From assembly GCA_026913215.1 (NCBI GenBank), contig JAPTYK010000001.1:5518001-5582000 (forward strand): a stretch of DNA of 64,000 bases. The letters run 5' to 3'. The notes below the pieces were generated by a model. The model made no database searches. It worked only from the letters and a program-made list of their open reading frames with translations, and was not told where the DNA came from. Both the position numbers and the translations under genes were made by a program. Positions 19,151 to 28,596 of the stretch are shown here, one piece after another. The DNA comes from Streptomyces diastatochromogenes (GTDB lineage: Bacteria; Actinomycetota; Actinomycetes; Streptomycetales; Streptomycetaceae). Each line of letters begins with the position of its first letter. The first letter of the stretch is position 1.

Positions 19151-19987
19151 ATGGCGAACTACACCGCCGCTGACGTCAAGAAGCTCCGCGAGCTCACCGG
19201 CGCCGGCATGATGGACTGCAAGAAGGCCCTGGACGAGGCCGACGGCAACGTCGACAAGGCCGTCGAGGCGCTCCGCATCAAGGGCCAGAAGGGCGTCGCC
19301 AAGCGCGAGGGCCGCTCTGCCGAGAACGGCGCCGTTGTCTCCCTCATCGCCGACGACAACACCTCCGGCGTCCTCGTCGAGCTGAAGTGCGAGACGGACT
19401 TCGTCGCCAAGGGCGAGAAGTTCCAGGCCGTCGCCGCCCAGCTGGCCGAGCACGTCGCCGCCACCTCCCCGGCCGACATCGAGGCCCTGCTCGCCTCCGA
19501 GATCGAGGCCGGCAAGACCGTGCAGGCGTTCGTCGACGAGGCCAACGCCAACCTCGGCGAGAAGATCGTCCTGGACCGCTTCGCGCAGTACGCCGACGGC
19601 TTCGTCTACGCGTACATGCACCGCACGATGCCGGACCTCCCGCCGCAGATCGGTGTCCTCGTCGAGTTCGACAAGGCCGACGCCGACGTCGCCAAGGGTG
19701 TCGCCCAGCACATCGCCGCCTTCGCGCCGAAGTACCTGACCAAGGAAGACGTCCCGGCCGAGGTCGTCGAGTCCGAGCGTCGCATCGCCGAGGAGACCAC
19801 CCGCGCCGAGGGCAAGCCCGAGGCCGCGATCGCCAAGATCGTCGAGGGTCGCGTCAACGGCTTCTTCAAGGACGCCACGCTGCTCGGCCAGCCGTACGCC
19901 CTGGACAACAAGAAGTCCGTCCAGAAGGTCCTGGACGAGGCCGGTGTCACCCTGAAGCGCTTCACGCGCATCAAGGTCGGCATCTGA
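19151..19987 (+). CDS. tsf: Translation elongation factor Ts
   Basis: EF-Ts exchanges GDP for GTP on EF-Tu. The 278-residue protein has the N-terminal UBA-like domain with VKKLRELTGAGMMDCKKAL and the KGVAKREGR stretch. The core shows VELKCETDFVAKGEKF, and LLGQPYALDNKKSVQKVL lies near the C-terminus. The frame is unbroken from the ATG at 19151, with a GAGAGAGAA sequence upstream as a weak ribosome-binding site. Confidence 0.97.
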   Translation: MANYTAADVKKLRELTGAGMMDCKKALDEADGNVDKAVEALRIKGQKGVAKREGRSAENGAVVSLIADDNTSGVLVELKCETDFVAKGEKFQAVAAQLAEHVAATSPADIEALLASEIEAGKTVQAFVDEANANLGEKIVLDRFAQYADGFVYAYMHRTMPDLPPQIGVLVEFDKADADVAKGVAQHIAAFAPKYLTKEDVPAEVVESERRIAEETTRAEGKPEAAIAKIVEGRVNGFFKDATLLGQPYALDNKKSVQKVLDEAGVTLKRFTRIKVGI

Positions 19988-20073
19988 GTCCGTACGCGAA
20001 CGCGACGGACACCGGACCCCGGTAGGGTCTGAGGCAGTCGTCCGCGCCCGCGCAGGACGACCGCAGATCTGAC

Positions 20074-20127
20074 GAGGAGGCCATTGCCGCACGGGATACC
20101 GCGAGGACCCAAGGCAATGGCCTCCTT
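20074..20127 (+). promoter_or_regulatory. Long inverted repeat in the pyrH leader
   Basis: GAGGAGGCCATTGCC at 20074-20088 pairs with GGCAATGGCCTCCTT at 20113-20127 across a 24-base loop, with only the outermost pair a G-U wobble. The right arm is followed by CGTATG. It lies 24 bases before the pyrH ATG and could be a terminator or attenuator controlling pyrH and frr. Confidence 0.65.
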
Positions 20128-20150
20128 CGTATGTGCACGAGGAGATCTCC

Positions 20151-20915
20151 ATGAATCAGGGCGCCGTACAGGGCGACGACAACAACGGCAAGAAGTCCGG
20201 CCGCTACATGCTGAAGCTGTCCGGAGAAGCCTTCTCCGGCGGTACCGGCCTGGGCGTCGACCCCGACGTCGTGCACGCCATCGCGCGCGAGATCGCGGCC
20301 GTCGTCCGCGACGGCGCGGAGATCGCGATCGTGATCGGCGGCGGCAACTTCTTCCGCGGCGCCGAGCTCCAGCAGCGCGGCATGGACCGGGCCCGCTCCG
20401 ACTACATGGGCATGCTCGGCACCGTGATGAACTGCCTCGCCCTCCAGGACTTCCTGGAGAAGGAGGGCATCGACTCCCGCGTCCAGACCGCCATCACCAT
20501 GGGCCAGGTCGCCGAGCCGTACATCCCGCTGCGCGCCGTGCGCCACCTGGAGAAGGGCCGTGTGGTCATCTTCGGCGCGGGCATGGGCATGCCGTACTTC
20601 TCCACGGACACCACCGCGGCCCAGCGCGCCCTGGAGATCGACGCCGAGGCCCTGCTCATGGGCAAGAACGGCGTGGACGGCGTCTACGACTCCGACCCGA
20701 AGAAGAACCCCGACGCGGTCAAGTTCGACGCGCTGGAGTACGGCGAGGTGCTCTCCCGCGACCTCAAGGTCGCCGACGCCACCGCCATCACCCTGTGCCG
20801 GGACAACAACCTCCCGATCCTCGTCTTCGAACTGCTCACCGAGGGCAATATCGCTCGCGCGGTGAAGGGTGAGAAGATCGGCACGCTCGTGAGCGACCAG
20901 GGCACCCGGGCCTGA
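20151..20915 (+). CDS. pyrH: UMP kinase
   Basis: PyrH phosphorylates UMP to UDP in pyrimidine nucleotide synthesis. The 254-residue protein is of the amino acid kinase fold: YMLKLSGEAFSG, IVIGGGNFFRGA, DYMGMLGTVMNCLALQDFLE and MGKNGVDGVYDSDPKKNP. The ATG at 20151 is preferred over 20133 because GAGGAG lies 8 bases before it. The frame is intact. Confidence 0.96.
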   Translation: MNQGAVQGDDNNGKKSGRYMLKLSGEAFSGGTGLGVDPDVVHAIAREIAAVVRDGAEIAIVIGGGNFFRGAELQQRGMDRARSDYMGMLGTVMNCLALQDFLEKEGIDSRVQTAITMGQVAEPYIPLRAVRHLEKGRVVIFGAGMGMPYFSTDTTAAQRALEIDAEALLMGKNGVDGVYDSDPKKNPDAVKFDALEYGEVLSRDLKVADATAITLCRDNNLPILVFELLTEGNIARAVKGEKIGTLVSDQGTRA

Positions 20916-21009
20916 CCCGAACCGGGGAACCGCCCCGCAAGGGGATGGACAGAGCCCTGCCGGTCGTACACCGTGCAGGACACAACGCGACGACACGCAG
21001 GAGCAAGTG

Positions 21010-21567
21010 GTGATCGAAGAGACCCTCCTCGAGGCCGAGGAGAAGATGGAGAAGGCCGTCGTGGTCGCCAAGGAGGACTTCGCCGCGATCCGCACCGGCC
21101 GTGCGCACCCGGCGATGTTCAACAAGATCGTGGCCGACTACTACGGTGCCATCACCCCCATCAACCAGCTGGCGTCCTTCTCCGTCCCGGAGCCGCGCAT
21201 GGCCGTGGTGACGCCGTTCGACAAGAGCGCGCTGCGCAACATCGAGCAGGCGATCCGGGACTCGGACCTCGGCGTCAACCCGAGCAACGACGGCAACATC
21301 ATCCGCGTGGTGTTCCCCGAGCTGACCGAGGAGCGCCGCCGGGAGTACATCAAGGTCGCCAAGGGCAAGGCCGAGGACTCGAAGATCTCGATCCGTTCGG
21401 TGCGCCGCAAGGCCAAGGAGACCATCGACAAGCTCGTCAAGGACGGCGAGGTCGGCGAGGACGAGGGCCGCCGCGCCGAGAAGGAGCTCGACGACACCAC
21501 CGCGAAGTACGTCGCGCAGGTGGACGAGCTGCTCAAGCACAAGGAAGCCGAGCTGCTCGAGGTCTGA
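21010..21567 (+). CDS. frr: Ribosome recycling factor
   Basis: RRF splits post-termination ribosomes with EF-G. The protein begins MIEETLLEAEEKMEKAV and has the conserved FAAIRTGRAHPAMFNKI, FDKSALRNIEQAI and DGNIIRVVFPELTEERR. The second of two adjacent GTG codons (21010) has the better spacing from AGGAG and matches other actinobacterial starts, giving 185 residues. The TGA overlaps the cdsA ATG as TGATG. Confidence 0.96.
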   Translation: MIEETLLEAEEKMEKAVVVAKEDFAAIRTGRAHPAMFNKIVADYYGAITPINQLASFSVPEPRMAVVTPFDKSALRNIEQAIRDSDLGVNPSNDGNIIRVVFPELTEERRREYIKVAKGKAEDSKISIRSVRRKAKETIDKLVKDGEVGEDEGRRAEKELDDTTAKYVAQVDELLKHKEAELLEV

Positions 21568-22669
21568 TGAACGACTCTTCCTGGGGGGCCCCGGCCGGTT
21601 CCGGCCGTGGGGGACCCGACCAGGGGCCTGCCCCGGCGGGTCCCGCATACGATCGGCAGCAGGCGGCGCAGACTCGGCCCATGCCCATCGTGCCCGACGT
21701 TCCCGCCGGCGGATTCCAGGACGGTCACGGCCGGGGGGCCGCTCACCAGAGCGGTCCCCTGTTCCGTGACGAGCCGCCGCACGAGCACCCGCAGGAGCCC
21801 ATGTCCAGCCCCACCCCGCCTCCGCCGCCCGCGCCCCCGGCGCCACGGCAGAAGAAGAGCGCGGGCCGCGACCTGGGCGCGGCCATAGGCGTCGGGGTCG
21901 GTCTCGGCGCCGTCATCATCGCGTCGCTGTTCATCTGGAAGCCGGCGTTCGTCGGGGTGATAGCGGTCGCCGTGGTCGTCGGCCTGTGGGAGCTCACCTC
22001 CCGCCTCCAGGAGCGCAAGGAGATCAAGGCGCCGCTGGTCCCGCTCGCGGTCGGCGGCGCGGCGATGGTCGTCGCCGGCTACGTCCGGGGTGCCGAGGGC
22101 GCCTGGGTGGCGATGGCCCTGACGGCGCTCGCGGTGCTCGTCTGGCGGATGACGGAGCCTCCCGAGGGCTACCTCAAGGACGTCACGGCGGGGGTCTTCG
22201 CCGCGTTCTACGTGCCGTTCCTGGCGACGTTCGTGGCGCTGCTGCTGACCGCGGACGACGGGCCGCAGCGGGTGCTGACCTTCCTGATCCTGACCGTGGT
22301 CAGCGACACCGGGGCGTACGCGATCGGCTGGCGCTTCGGCAAGCACAAGCTGGCCCCGCGGATCAGCCCCGGCAAGACCCGGGAGGGTCTGGTCGGCGCG
22401 GTGACGTTCGCGATGGCGGCGGGCGCGCTGTGCATGCAGTTCATGATCGACGACGGCGTCTGGTGGCAGGGCCTGATCCTCGGTCTCGCGGTGGCGGCGA
22501 GCGCGACGCTCGGCGACCTCGGCGAGTCCATGATCAAGCGCGACCTCGGCATCAAGGACATGGGCACGCTGCTGCCGGGCCACGGCGGCATCATGGACCG
22601 CCTGGACTCCTGCTGCCGACGGCACCGGTGGTGTGGCTGCTGATGGCCTTGTTCGTCGGCACCGCCTGA
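21567..22669 (+). CDS. cdsA: Phosphatidate cytidylyltransferase, one frame break near 3' end
   Basis: CdsA makes CDP-diacylglycerol from phosphatidate and CTP at the membrane. A polar, proline-rich N-terminus of about 100 residues, common in actinobacteria, precedes some eight hydrophobic segments. The CTP-transferase signature appears as SDTGAYAIGWRFGKHKLAP and ISPGKTREG, then LGDLGESMIKRDLGIKDMG, LLPGHGGIMDRLDS. The frame breaks at about 22607; one C added to GACTCCTG restores LLPTAPVVWLLMALFVGTA. Confidence 0.94.
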
Positions 22670-22687
22670 TCAGGGGTTTCGTACGAG

Positions 22688-22719
22688 AGGGCCCGTTGTC
22701 CACAGGGACGGCGGGCCCT
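22688..22719 (+). terminator. Hairpin after cdsA
   Basis: AGGGCCCGTTGTCC pairs with GGACGGCGGGCCCT, including two G-U wobbles, around a short ACAG loop. TCCCC follows. It lies between cdsA and rlmN and probably ends the rpsB-to-cdsA transcript. Confidence 0.7.
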
Positions 22720-22749
22720 TCCCCGTATCTCTGCGACACTGGTAGCACC

Positions 22750-23856
22750 ATGCCCAAGCCCGGAGAACTCACTTTCGTCGCCCCCCGCGGAGCCAAGAAG
22801 CCGCCGCGGCACCTGGCCGACCTCACGCCCGCCGAGCGGAAGGAGGCTGTCGCCGCGATCGGCGAGAAGCCGTTCCGCGCCAAGCAGCTGTCCACGCACT
22901 ACTTCGCGCGGTACGCGCACGACCCCGCCGAGTGGACCGACATCCCGGCCGCTTCGCGGGAGAAGCTGGCCGGGGAGCTGCTGCCCGACCTGATGTCCGT
23001 GGTGCGGCACATCTCGTGCGACGACGACACCACCCGCAAGACCCTGTGGAAGCTGCACGACGGCACGCTCGTGGAGTCGGTGCTCATGCGCTACCCCGAC
23101 CGGGTGACCATGTGCATCTCCTCGCAGGCCGGCTGTGGCATGAACTGCCCGTTCTGCGCGACCGGGCAGGCGGGCCTCGACCGGAACCTGTCGACCGCCG
23201 AGATCGTGCACCAGATCGTGGACGGCATGCGGGCGCTGCGCGACGGGGAGGTGCCCGGGGGACCGGCGCGGCTCTCCAACATCGTGTTCATGGGCATGGG
23301 CGAGCCCCTCGCCAACTACAAGCGGGTCGTCGGCGCGATCCGCCGCCTGACGGACCCCGAGCCGGACGGCCTCGGGCTCTCGCAGCGCGGCATCACCGTC
23401 TCCACGGTCGGTCTCGTGCCCGCGATGCTGCGCTTCGCCGACGAGGGCTTCAAGTGCCGCCTCGCCGTCTCGCTGCACGCGCCCGACGACGAGCTCCGCG
23501 ACACCCTGGTCCCCGTCAACACGCGCTGGAAGGTCCGCGAGGTCCTCGACGCGGCCTGGGAGTACGCGGAGAAGTCCGGGCGCCGGATCTCCATCGAGTA
23601 CGCCCTCATCCGGGACATCAACGACCAGGCCTGGCGCGGCGACCTCCTCGGCCGCCTCCTCAAGGGCAAGCGGGTGCACGTCAACCTGATCCCGCTGAAC
23701 CCGACGCCCGGATCGAAGTGGACGGCCTCCCGCCCCGAGGACGAGAAGGCCTTCGTCGAGGCGATCGCCCGCCACGGCGTGCCGGTGACCGTCCGGGACA
23801 CCCGAGGTCAGGAGATCGACGGAGCCTGTGGACAGCTCGCGGCCTCCGAGCGCTGA
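22750..23856 (+). CDS. rlmN: Dual-specificity RNA methyltransferase RlmN
   Basis: RlmN is a radical SAM enzyme that methylates C2 of A2503 in 23S rRNA and of A37 in some tRNAs. The 368-residue protein has the radical SAM cysteines in CGMNCPFC (near residues 129-136), the family motif FMGMGEPLANY, and VSLHAPDDELR. The C-terminal resolving cysteine lies in DGACGQLA near residue 361. Start ATG at 22750; the frame is intact. A TPP riboswitch begins 37 bases after its stop. Confidence 0.95.
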   Translation: MPKPGELTFVAPRGAKKPPRHLADLTPAERKEAVAAIGEKPFRAKQLSTHYFARYAHDPAEWTDIPAASREKLAGELLPDLMSVVRHISCDDDTTRKTLWKLHDGTLVESVLMRYPDRVTMCISSQAGCGMNCPFCATGQAGLDRNLSTAEIVHQIVDGMRALRDGEVPGGPARLSNIVFMGMGEPLANYKRVVGAIRRLTDPEPDGLGLSQRGITVSTVGLVPAMLRFADEGFKCRLAVSLHAPDDELRDTLVPVNTRWKVREVLDAAWEYAEKSGRRISIEYALIRDINDQAWRGDLLGRLLKGKRVHVNLIPLNPTPGSKWTASRPEDEKAFVEAIARHGVPVTVRDTRGQEIDGACGQLAASER

Positions 23857-23892
23857 CCTTGTAGTCTGAGCTCGAACACATCTCCATATTCC

Positions 23893-23985
23893 GACAGGGG
23901 AGCGCCACAGCGCTGAGAGTGCGGTAACCGTAGACCGCAGACCCTCTGAACCTCGCCCAGGTCATTCTGGGTAGGAAGTTCGGTC
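23893..23985 (+). ncRNA. TPP (THI-box) riboswitch
   Basis: The THI-box landmarks occur in order: GGGGAGC near 23897, CGCTGAGAGTGCGG at 23911-23924, ACCCTCTGAACCT at 23941-23953, and CATTCTGGGTAGGAAG at 23963-23978. These form the TPP-binding three-way junction. Downstream, GCCCTGCCC at 24003-24011 can pair with GGGCAGGGC at 24032-24040, a candidate expression platform before the ribosome-binding site of the next gene. Confidence 0.93.
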
Positions 23986-24076
23986 GTAACTCAAGCTGTT
24001 GCGCCCTGCCCGCGCCCGGTCCGCCGGTCGTGGGCAGGGCCGCGTCTCTTCCTGGTCATACCCAGGAGGAAATCCA

Positions 24077-25171
24077 GTGAGCATCAAGAAGGCCGCCGCC
24101 GTCGCGCTCGTCGCGGCGCTCGGCGTCACCAGCCTCGCCGCCTGCGGCACCGACAAGGGCGGCAGCACGGCCGGCAAGACCGACGGGCCCGCGCCGAAGA
24201 CCGTGACGCTGGTCAGCCACGACTCGTTCAACGCCTCCAAGGAAGTCCTCGCGGACTTCACCGAGCGGACCGGCTTCACGGTCAAGGTGCTGAAGAGCGG
24301 CGACGCCGGCGAGGCCGTCAACAAGGAGATCCTCACCAAGGGCTCCCCGCAGGGTGACGTCTTCTTCGGCGTCGACAACACGCTGCTGTCCCGCGCCCTC
24401 GACAACGGGATCTTCGTCCCGTACGAGGCGAAGGGCCTGGACCGGGTCCCGGCCGCGTACCAGCTCGACAAGGAGCACCGGGTCACCCCGATCGACTCCG
24501 GCGACATCTGCGTCAACTACGACAAGAAGTACTTCGCCGACAAGAAGCTGGCGCCGCCGGTGACCTTCGACGACCTGGCGAAGCCCGCGTACAAGGACCT
24601 CCTGGTGGTGGAGAACCCCGAGCGGTCCTCCCCGGGCCTCGGCTTCCTCCTCGGCACCGCCGCCAAGTACGGCGACGAGGGCTGGCAGGACTACTGGAAG
24701 AAGCTCAGGGCCAACGGCGTGAAGACCGTCGACAGCTGGGAGCTCGCCTACAACCAGGAGTTCTCCGGCTCGGCCGGCGGCAAGCAGGCCAAGGGCGACC
24801 GGCCGCTGGTCGTGTCGTACGCCTCCAGCCCGCCGGTCGAGGTGCTGTACGGCGAGCCGCAGCCGAAGGTGGCGCCCACCGGCGTCTCCACCGGCACCTG
24901 CTTCCGGCAGGTCGAGTTCGCGGGCCTGCTGAACGGCGCGAAGAACCCCGAGGGCGGCAAGGCGCTGATCGACTTCCTGATCTCCAAGAAGTTCCAGGAG
25001 GACATGCCGCTCCAGATGTTCGTCAACCCGGTGGCGAAGGACGCGGCCCTGCCGGAGCTCTTCACCAAGCACGGCGTGGTGATCGGGAAGCCGGAGACCA
25101 TGGCGCCCGAGAAGATCGCCCAGAAGCGTGACGCGTGGATCCAGCAGTGGTCGTCGCTCGTCCTGAAGTGA
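24077..25171 (+). CDS. thiB: Thiamine ABC transporter substrate-binding lipoprotein
   Basis: This 364-residue extracellular binding protein captures thiamine or its phosphates. It has a lipoprotein signal ending in the lipobox LAAC (MSIKKAAAVALVAALGVTS upstream). The mature part matches the iron/thiamine-binding class, with TVTLVSHDSFNASKEVL, VFFGVDNTLLSRALD and RVTPIDSGDICVNYDK. The GTG at 24077 has AGGAGG upstream. The riboswitch directly before it and the permease and ATPase genes after it support the thiamine role. The frame is intact. Confidence 0.92.
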   Translation: MSIKKAAAVALVAALGVTSLAACGTDKGGSTAGKTDGPAPKTVTLVSHDSFNASKEVLADFTERTGFTVKVLKSGDAGEAVNKEILTKGSPQGDVFFGVDNTLLSRALDNGIFVPYEAKGLDRVPAAYQLDKEHRVTPIDSGDICVNYDKKYFADKKLAPPVTFDDLAKPAYKDLLVVENPERSSPGLGFLLGTAAKYGDEGWQDYWKKLRANGVKTVDSWELAYNQEFSGSAGGKQAKGDRPLVVSYASSPPVEVLYGEPQPKVAPTGVSTGTCFRQVEFAGLLNGAKNPEGGKALIDFLISKKFQEDMPLQMFVNPVAKDAALPELFTKHGVVIGKPETMAPEKIAQKRDAWIQQWSSLVLK

Positions 25172-26820
25172 CCCGCGACCTCAAGGGAGCGCGACGCGGC
25201 TCGGGCTGATGGCCCTGCCCGTCGCGTTCTTCGGGGTCTTCTTCGCCTGGCCCGTCGTGTCCATCGTGGACCGGGGGCTCAGGCCCTCGGGCGCGTGGGA
25301 CCTCGGCCGGATCGGCGAGACGCTGACCCGGCCGGACATCCTCGACGTGCTCGGCTTCACCGTGTGGCAGGCGCTCGCCTCCACCGGGCTCACCCTGCTG
25401 CTCGCGCTGCCCGGGGCGTACGTCTTCGCCCGCTTCGACTTCCCCGGCAAGAGCGTGCTGCGGGCCGTGGTCACGGTGCCGTTCGTGCTGCCGACGGTCC
25501 TCGTCGGCACGGCGTTCCTGGCGCTCGTCGGCCGGGGCGGGCTCACCGACGAGCTGTGGGGGCTGCGGCTCGACACCAGCGTCTGGGCGATCCTCCTCGC
25601 GCACGTCTTCTTCAACTACGCGGTCGTCGTCCGGACCGTCGGCGGCCTCTGGTCGCAGCTCGACCCGCGCCAGGAGGAGGCCGCCCGGGTCCTCGGCGCC
25701 TCCCGCTGGACGGCCTGGCGGACGGTGACGCTGCCCGCGCTCGTGCCGGCGGTGGCGGCCGCCGCCCTGATGGTCTTCCTCTTCACCTTCACCTCCTTCG
25801 GCGTCGTGCAGATCCTCGGCGGGAACGCGTACACGACGCTGGAGGCCGAGATCTACCGGCAGACCGCCCGGCTGCTCGACCTGCCGACGGCGGCGGTCCT
25901 GACCCTCGTCCAGTTCGCGGCCGTCGGCGCGATCCTCGGCGTGCACGCCTGGACGGCACGGCGGCGGGAGACCGCGCTGCGGCTCGTACCGCCGGAGACG
26001 ACCGCGCGCCGCCGCGCGGCGCCGGACAGTGGGCGCTGCTCGCGGGCGTCCTCCTCTCGGTGGCGCTGCTGATCCTGCTGCCGCTCGGCGTGCTCGTGGA
26101 GCGCTCCTTCGCGGAGCCGGGCGGGTACGGGCTCGGCTACTACCGGGCGCTCGGCTCGCTCGACGAGGCCGGGACCTTCCTCGTCCCGCCCCTGGAGGCG
26201 ATCGGGAACTCGCTGCGGTACGCGGTGGCCGCCACCGCCATCGCCGTGGTGATCGGCGGACTCGCGGCGGCGGCGCTCACCCGGCGGGCCGGCCGGCTCG
26301 TACGGGGCTTCGACGCGCTCCTCATGCTGCCGCTCGGGGTCTCCGCCGTCACCGTCGGCTTCGGCTTCCTCATCACCCTCGACGAGCCGCCGCTCGACCT
26401 GCGGGCCAGCTGGATCCTCGTACCGCTCGCCCAGGCCCTGGTCGGCGTCCCCTTCGTCGTCCGGACGATGCTGCCGGTCCTGCGGGCGGTGGACGAGCGG
26501 CTGCGGGAGGCGGCGGCCGTGCTCGGCGCCTCGCCGTGGCGGGCCTGGCGCGAGGTGGACCTGCCGCTGGTGCGGCGGGCGCTGCTCATCGCGGCCGGGT
26601 TCGCGTTCGCCGTGTCGCTCGGCGAGTTCGGGGCGACCGTCTTCATCGCCCGGCCCGAGAGCCCGACGCTCCCGGTGGCGGTGGCCCGGCTGCTCGGCCG
26701 CCCGGCGCCCTCAACTACGGCCAGGCGATGGCCCTCTCGACGATTCTGATGGTGGTGTGCGCGGTGTCCCTGCTGCTGCTCGAACGGCTCCGCACCGACC
26801 GGACCTCCGGGGAGTTCTGA
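25168..26820 (+). CDS. thiP: Thiamine ABC transporter permease, three frame breaks
   Basis: This is a double-length permease with two inner-membrane permease halves, each with about six hydrophobic segments. EAA-loop motifs read EEAARVLGASRWTAWRTVTLP in the first half and REAAAVLGASPWRAWREVDLP in the second (each 21 residues, only partly quoted elsewhere). The GTG at 25168 overlaps the thiB stop. One G added to CGCGGCTCGG near 25200 joins it to the body starting MALPVAFFGVFFAWPV. Further one-base losses lie near 26023 and 26704. The stop overlaps the next ATG as TGATG. Confidence 0.88.
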
Positions 26821-27838
26821 TGCTTTCGATCGAGAACGCGACCGTACGGTTCGGGAGCGGGCCGTGCTCGACGCCGTGGACCTGGAGGTCGCCGAGCACG
26901 AGATCGTGTGCGTGCTCGGCCCCAGCGGCAGCGGCAAGTCCACGATGCTGCGGGCCGTCGCCGGGCTCCAGGCCCTCGACGGCGGCCGGGTCCTGCTCGG
27001 CGGCGCCGACCAGGCCGGGGTGCCGGTGCACCGGCGGGGCGTCGGCCTGATGTTCCAGGACCACCAGCTGTTCCCGCAGCGGGACGTCGGCGGGAACGTC
27101 GCCTTCGGGCTGCGGATGCGGGGCGCGGGAAGACCGAGCAGGCCGAGCGCGTACGGGAGCTGCTGGACCTCGTCGGCCTCCCGGGCGCCGAGCGGCGGTC
27201 CGTCGCCGCGCTCTCCGGCGGCGAGCAGCAGCGCGTGGCGCTCGCCCGCGCCCTGGCCCCCGGCCCCGGCTCCTGATGCTCGACGAGCCGCTCGGCCAGC
27301 TCGACCGGGGGCTGCGGGAGCGGCTCGTCGTGGAGCTGAGGCAGCTCTTCGGGCGGCTCGGCACGACGGTCCTCGCCGTCACCCACGACCAGGGCGAGGC
27401 CTTCGCGCTCGCCGACCGGCTGGTGGTCATGCGGGACGGGCGGATCGCCCAGTCGGGCGCTCCCGCCGACGTGTGGCGGCGGCCCGCCTCGGAGTTCGTG
27501 GCGCGGTTCCTCGGCTTCGACAACGTGGTGACGGCGCGGGTGACCGGGGCGGTCGCGCAGACCGTGTGGGCAAGATCCCGGTCCCGGACGGCTCGCCCGA
27601 GGGCGAGCGGCGGCTCCTCGTCCGCCCGGGCGGGGTGCGGCTCGTGGCGCAGCGCCCCGTCTGGACGGTGGAGTCCCGGACCTTCCGGGGCAGCCAGGTC
27701 CTCGTACGGCTCCGCCCGGCCGAGGGCCCGGCGCTGGAGGCGGAGCTCCTGCTGCGGGAGGCGCCCGAGGAGGGCGCCGGGGTGGGAGTGGAGTTCCGGG
27801 CGGAGGACGTGGTGGTGCTGGGGGACGACATCCCGTAG
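26820..27838 (+). CDS. thiQ: Thiamine-type ABC transporter ATPase, four frame breaks
   Basis: The importer ATPase carries Walker A GPSGSGKST, Q-loop MFQDHQLFPQRDV, signature LSGGEQQRVALARAL, Walker B LMLDEP with D-loop LGQLD, and H-loop VTHDQGEA. A C-terminal regulatory extension of about 100 residues (LVRPGGVRLVAQ) follows, as in the spermidine/iron class. The frame breaks near 26863, 27130, 27270 and 27568, all consistent with one lost base each. It is the last gene under the TPP riboswitch. Confidence 0.88.
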
Positions 27839-27915
27839 CGGGTGCGATGAGTTCTCCCGGCCGGGGGAGTCTCCTGGTTGTTCGTCGTTTCTTGTCGACC
27901 ACCAGGAGGACAGCC

Positions 27916-28566
27916 ATGGGGCAGCAGCTGCTGAGAGTCCAGAACTTCAACGTCTCGGCCGACGGGTTCGGCGCCGGTGAGGGCCAGAGCCTGGAGCGGC
28001 CGTTCGGCCACGCCAATCCCGGGGAGATGTTCTCCTGGGCCGGCGCCACGGCGAGCTGGCCGATGCGGACCGATCCCGGCGGCAGCCGTGGCCTCGACGA
28101 CTACCTGACGCGGGACTACGCGCGGAACATCGGCGCCGAGATCATGGGCCGCAACAAGTTCTCGCCGCTGCGCGGGCCCTGGGAGAACGAGGACTGGCGC
28201 GGCTGGTGGGGCGACGAGCCGCCGTTCCGTACGCCGGTGTTCGTCCTGACCCACCACCCGCGCCCCTCGTTCACGCTCTCCGACACCACGTTCCACTTCG
28301 TCGACGCCGATCCGGCGACGGTGCTCGCCCAGGCCAAGGAGGCTGCGGGCGGGAAGGACGTCCGCCTCGGCGGCGGGGCCACCACGATCCGGGAGTTCCT
28401 CGACGCCGACCTCGTCGACACGCTGCACATCGCGGTCTCGCCGGTGAAGCTCGGCTCCGGGGCGCGGCTCTGGGAGTCCCCCGACGAGCTGCTCGACCGC
28501 TTCCACCGCGATGTCGTGCCGAGTCCGGGCGGCAAGGTGACCCACCACCTGTTCTGGCGGAAGTGA
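27916..28566 (+). CDS. RibD/dihydrofolate reductase-fold family protein
   Basis: The 216-residue protein belongs to the RibD C-terminal/DHFR superfamily, NADPH-dependent reductase-like proteins. It starts MGQQLLRVQNFNVSADGFGA and contains GAEIMGRNKF, TPVFVLTHHPRP and the nucleotide-binding pattern VRLGGGATTIREFLDADLVD, ending with HHLFWRK. The substrate is unknown. AGGAGGAC lies upstream of the ATG at 27916. The frame is intact and it stands alone between opposing genes. Confidence 0.82.
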   Translation: MGQQLLRVQNFNVSADGFGAGEGQSLERPFGHANPGEMFSWAGATASWPMRTDPGGSRGLDDYLTRDYARNIGAEIMGRNKFSPLRGPWENEDWRGWWGDEPPFRTPVFVLTHHPRPSFTLSDTTFHFVDADPATVLAQAKEAAGGKDVRLGGGATTIREFLDADLVDTLHIAVSPVKLGSGARLWESPDELLDRFHRDVVPSPGGKVTHHLFWRK

Positions 28567-28596
28567 CGTCGCCGCCGTCCCCCTGACGCGGGCCGG

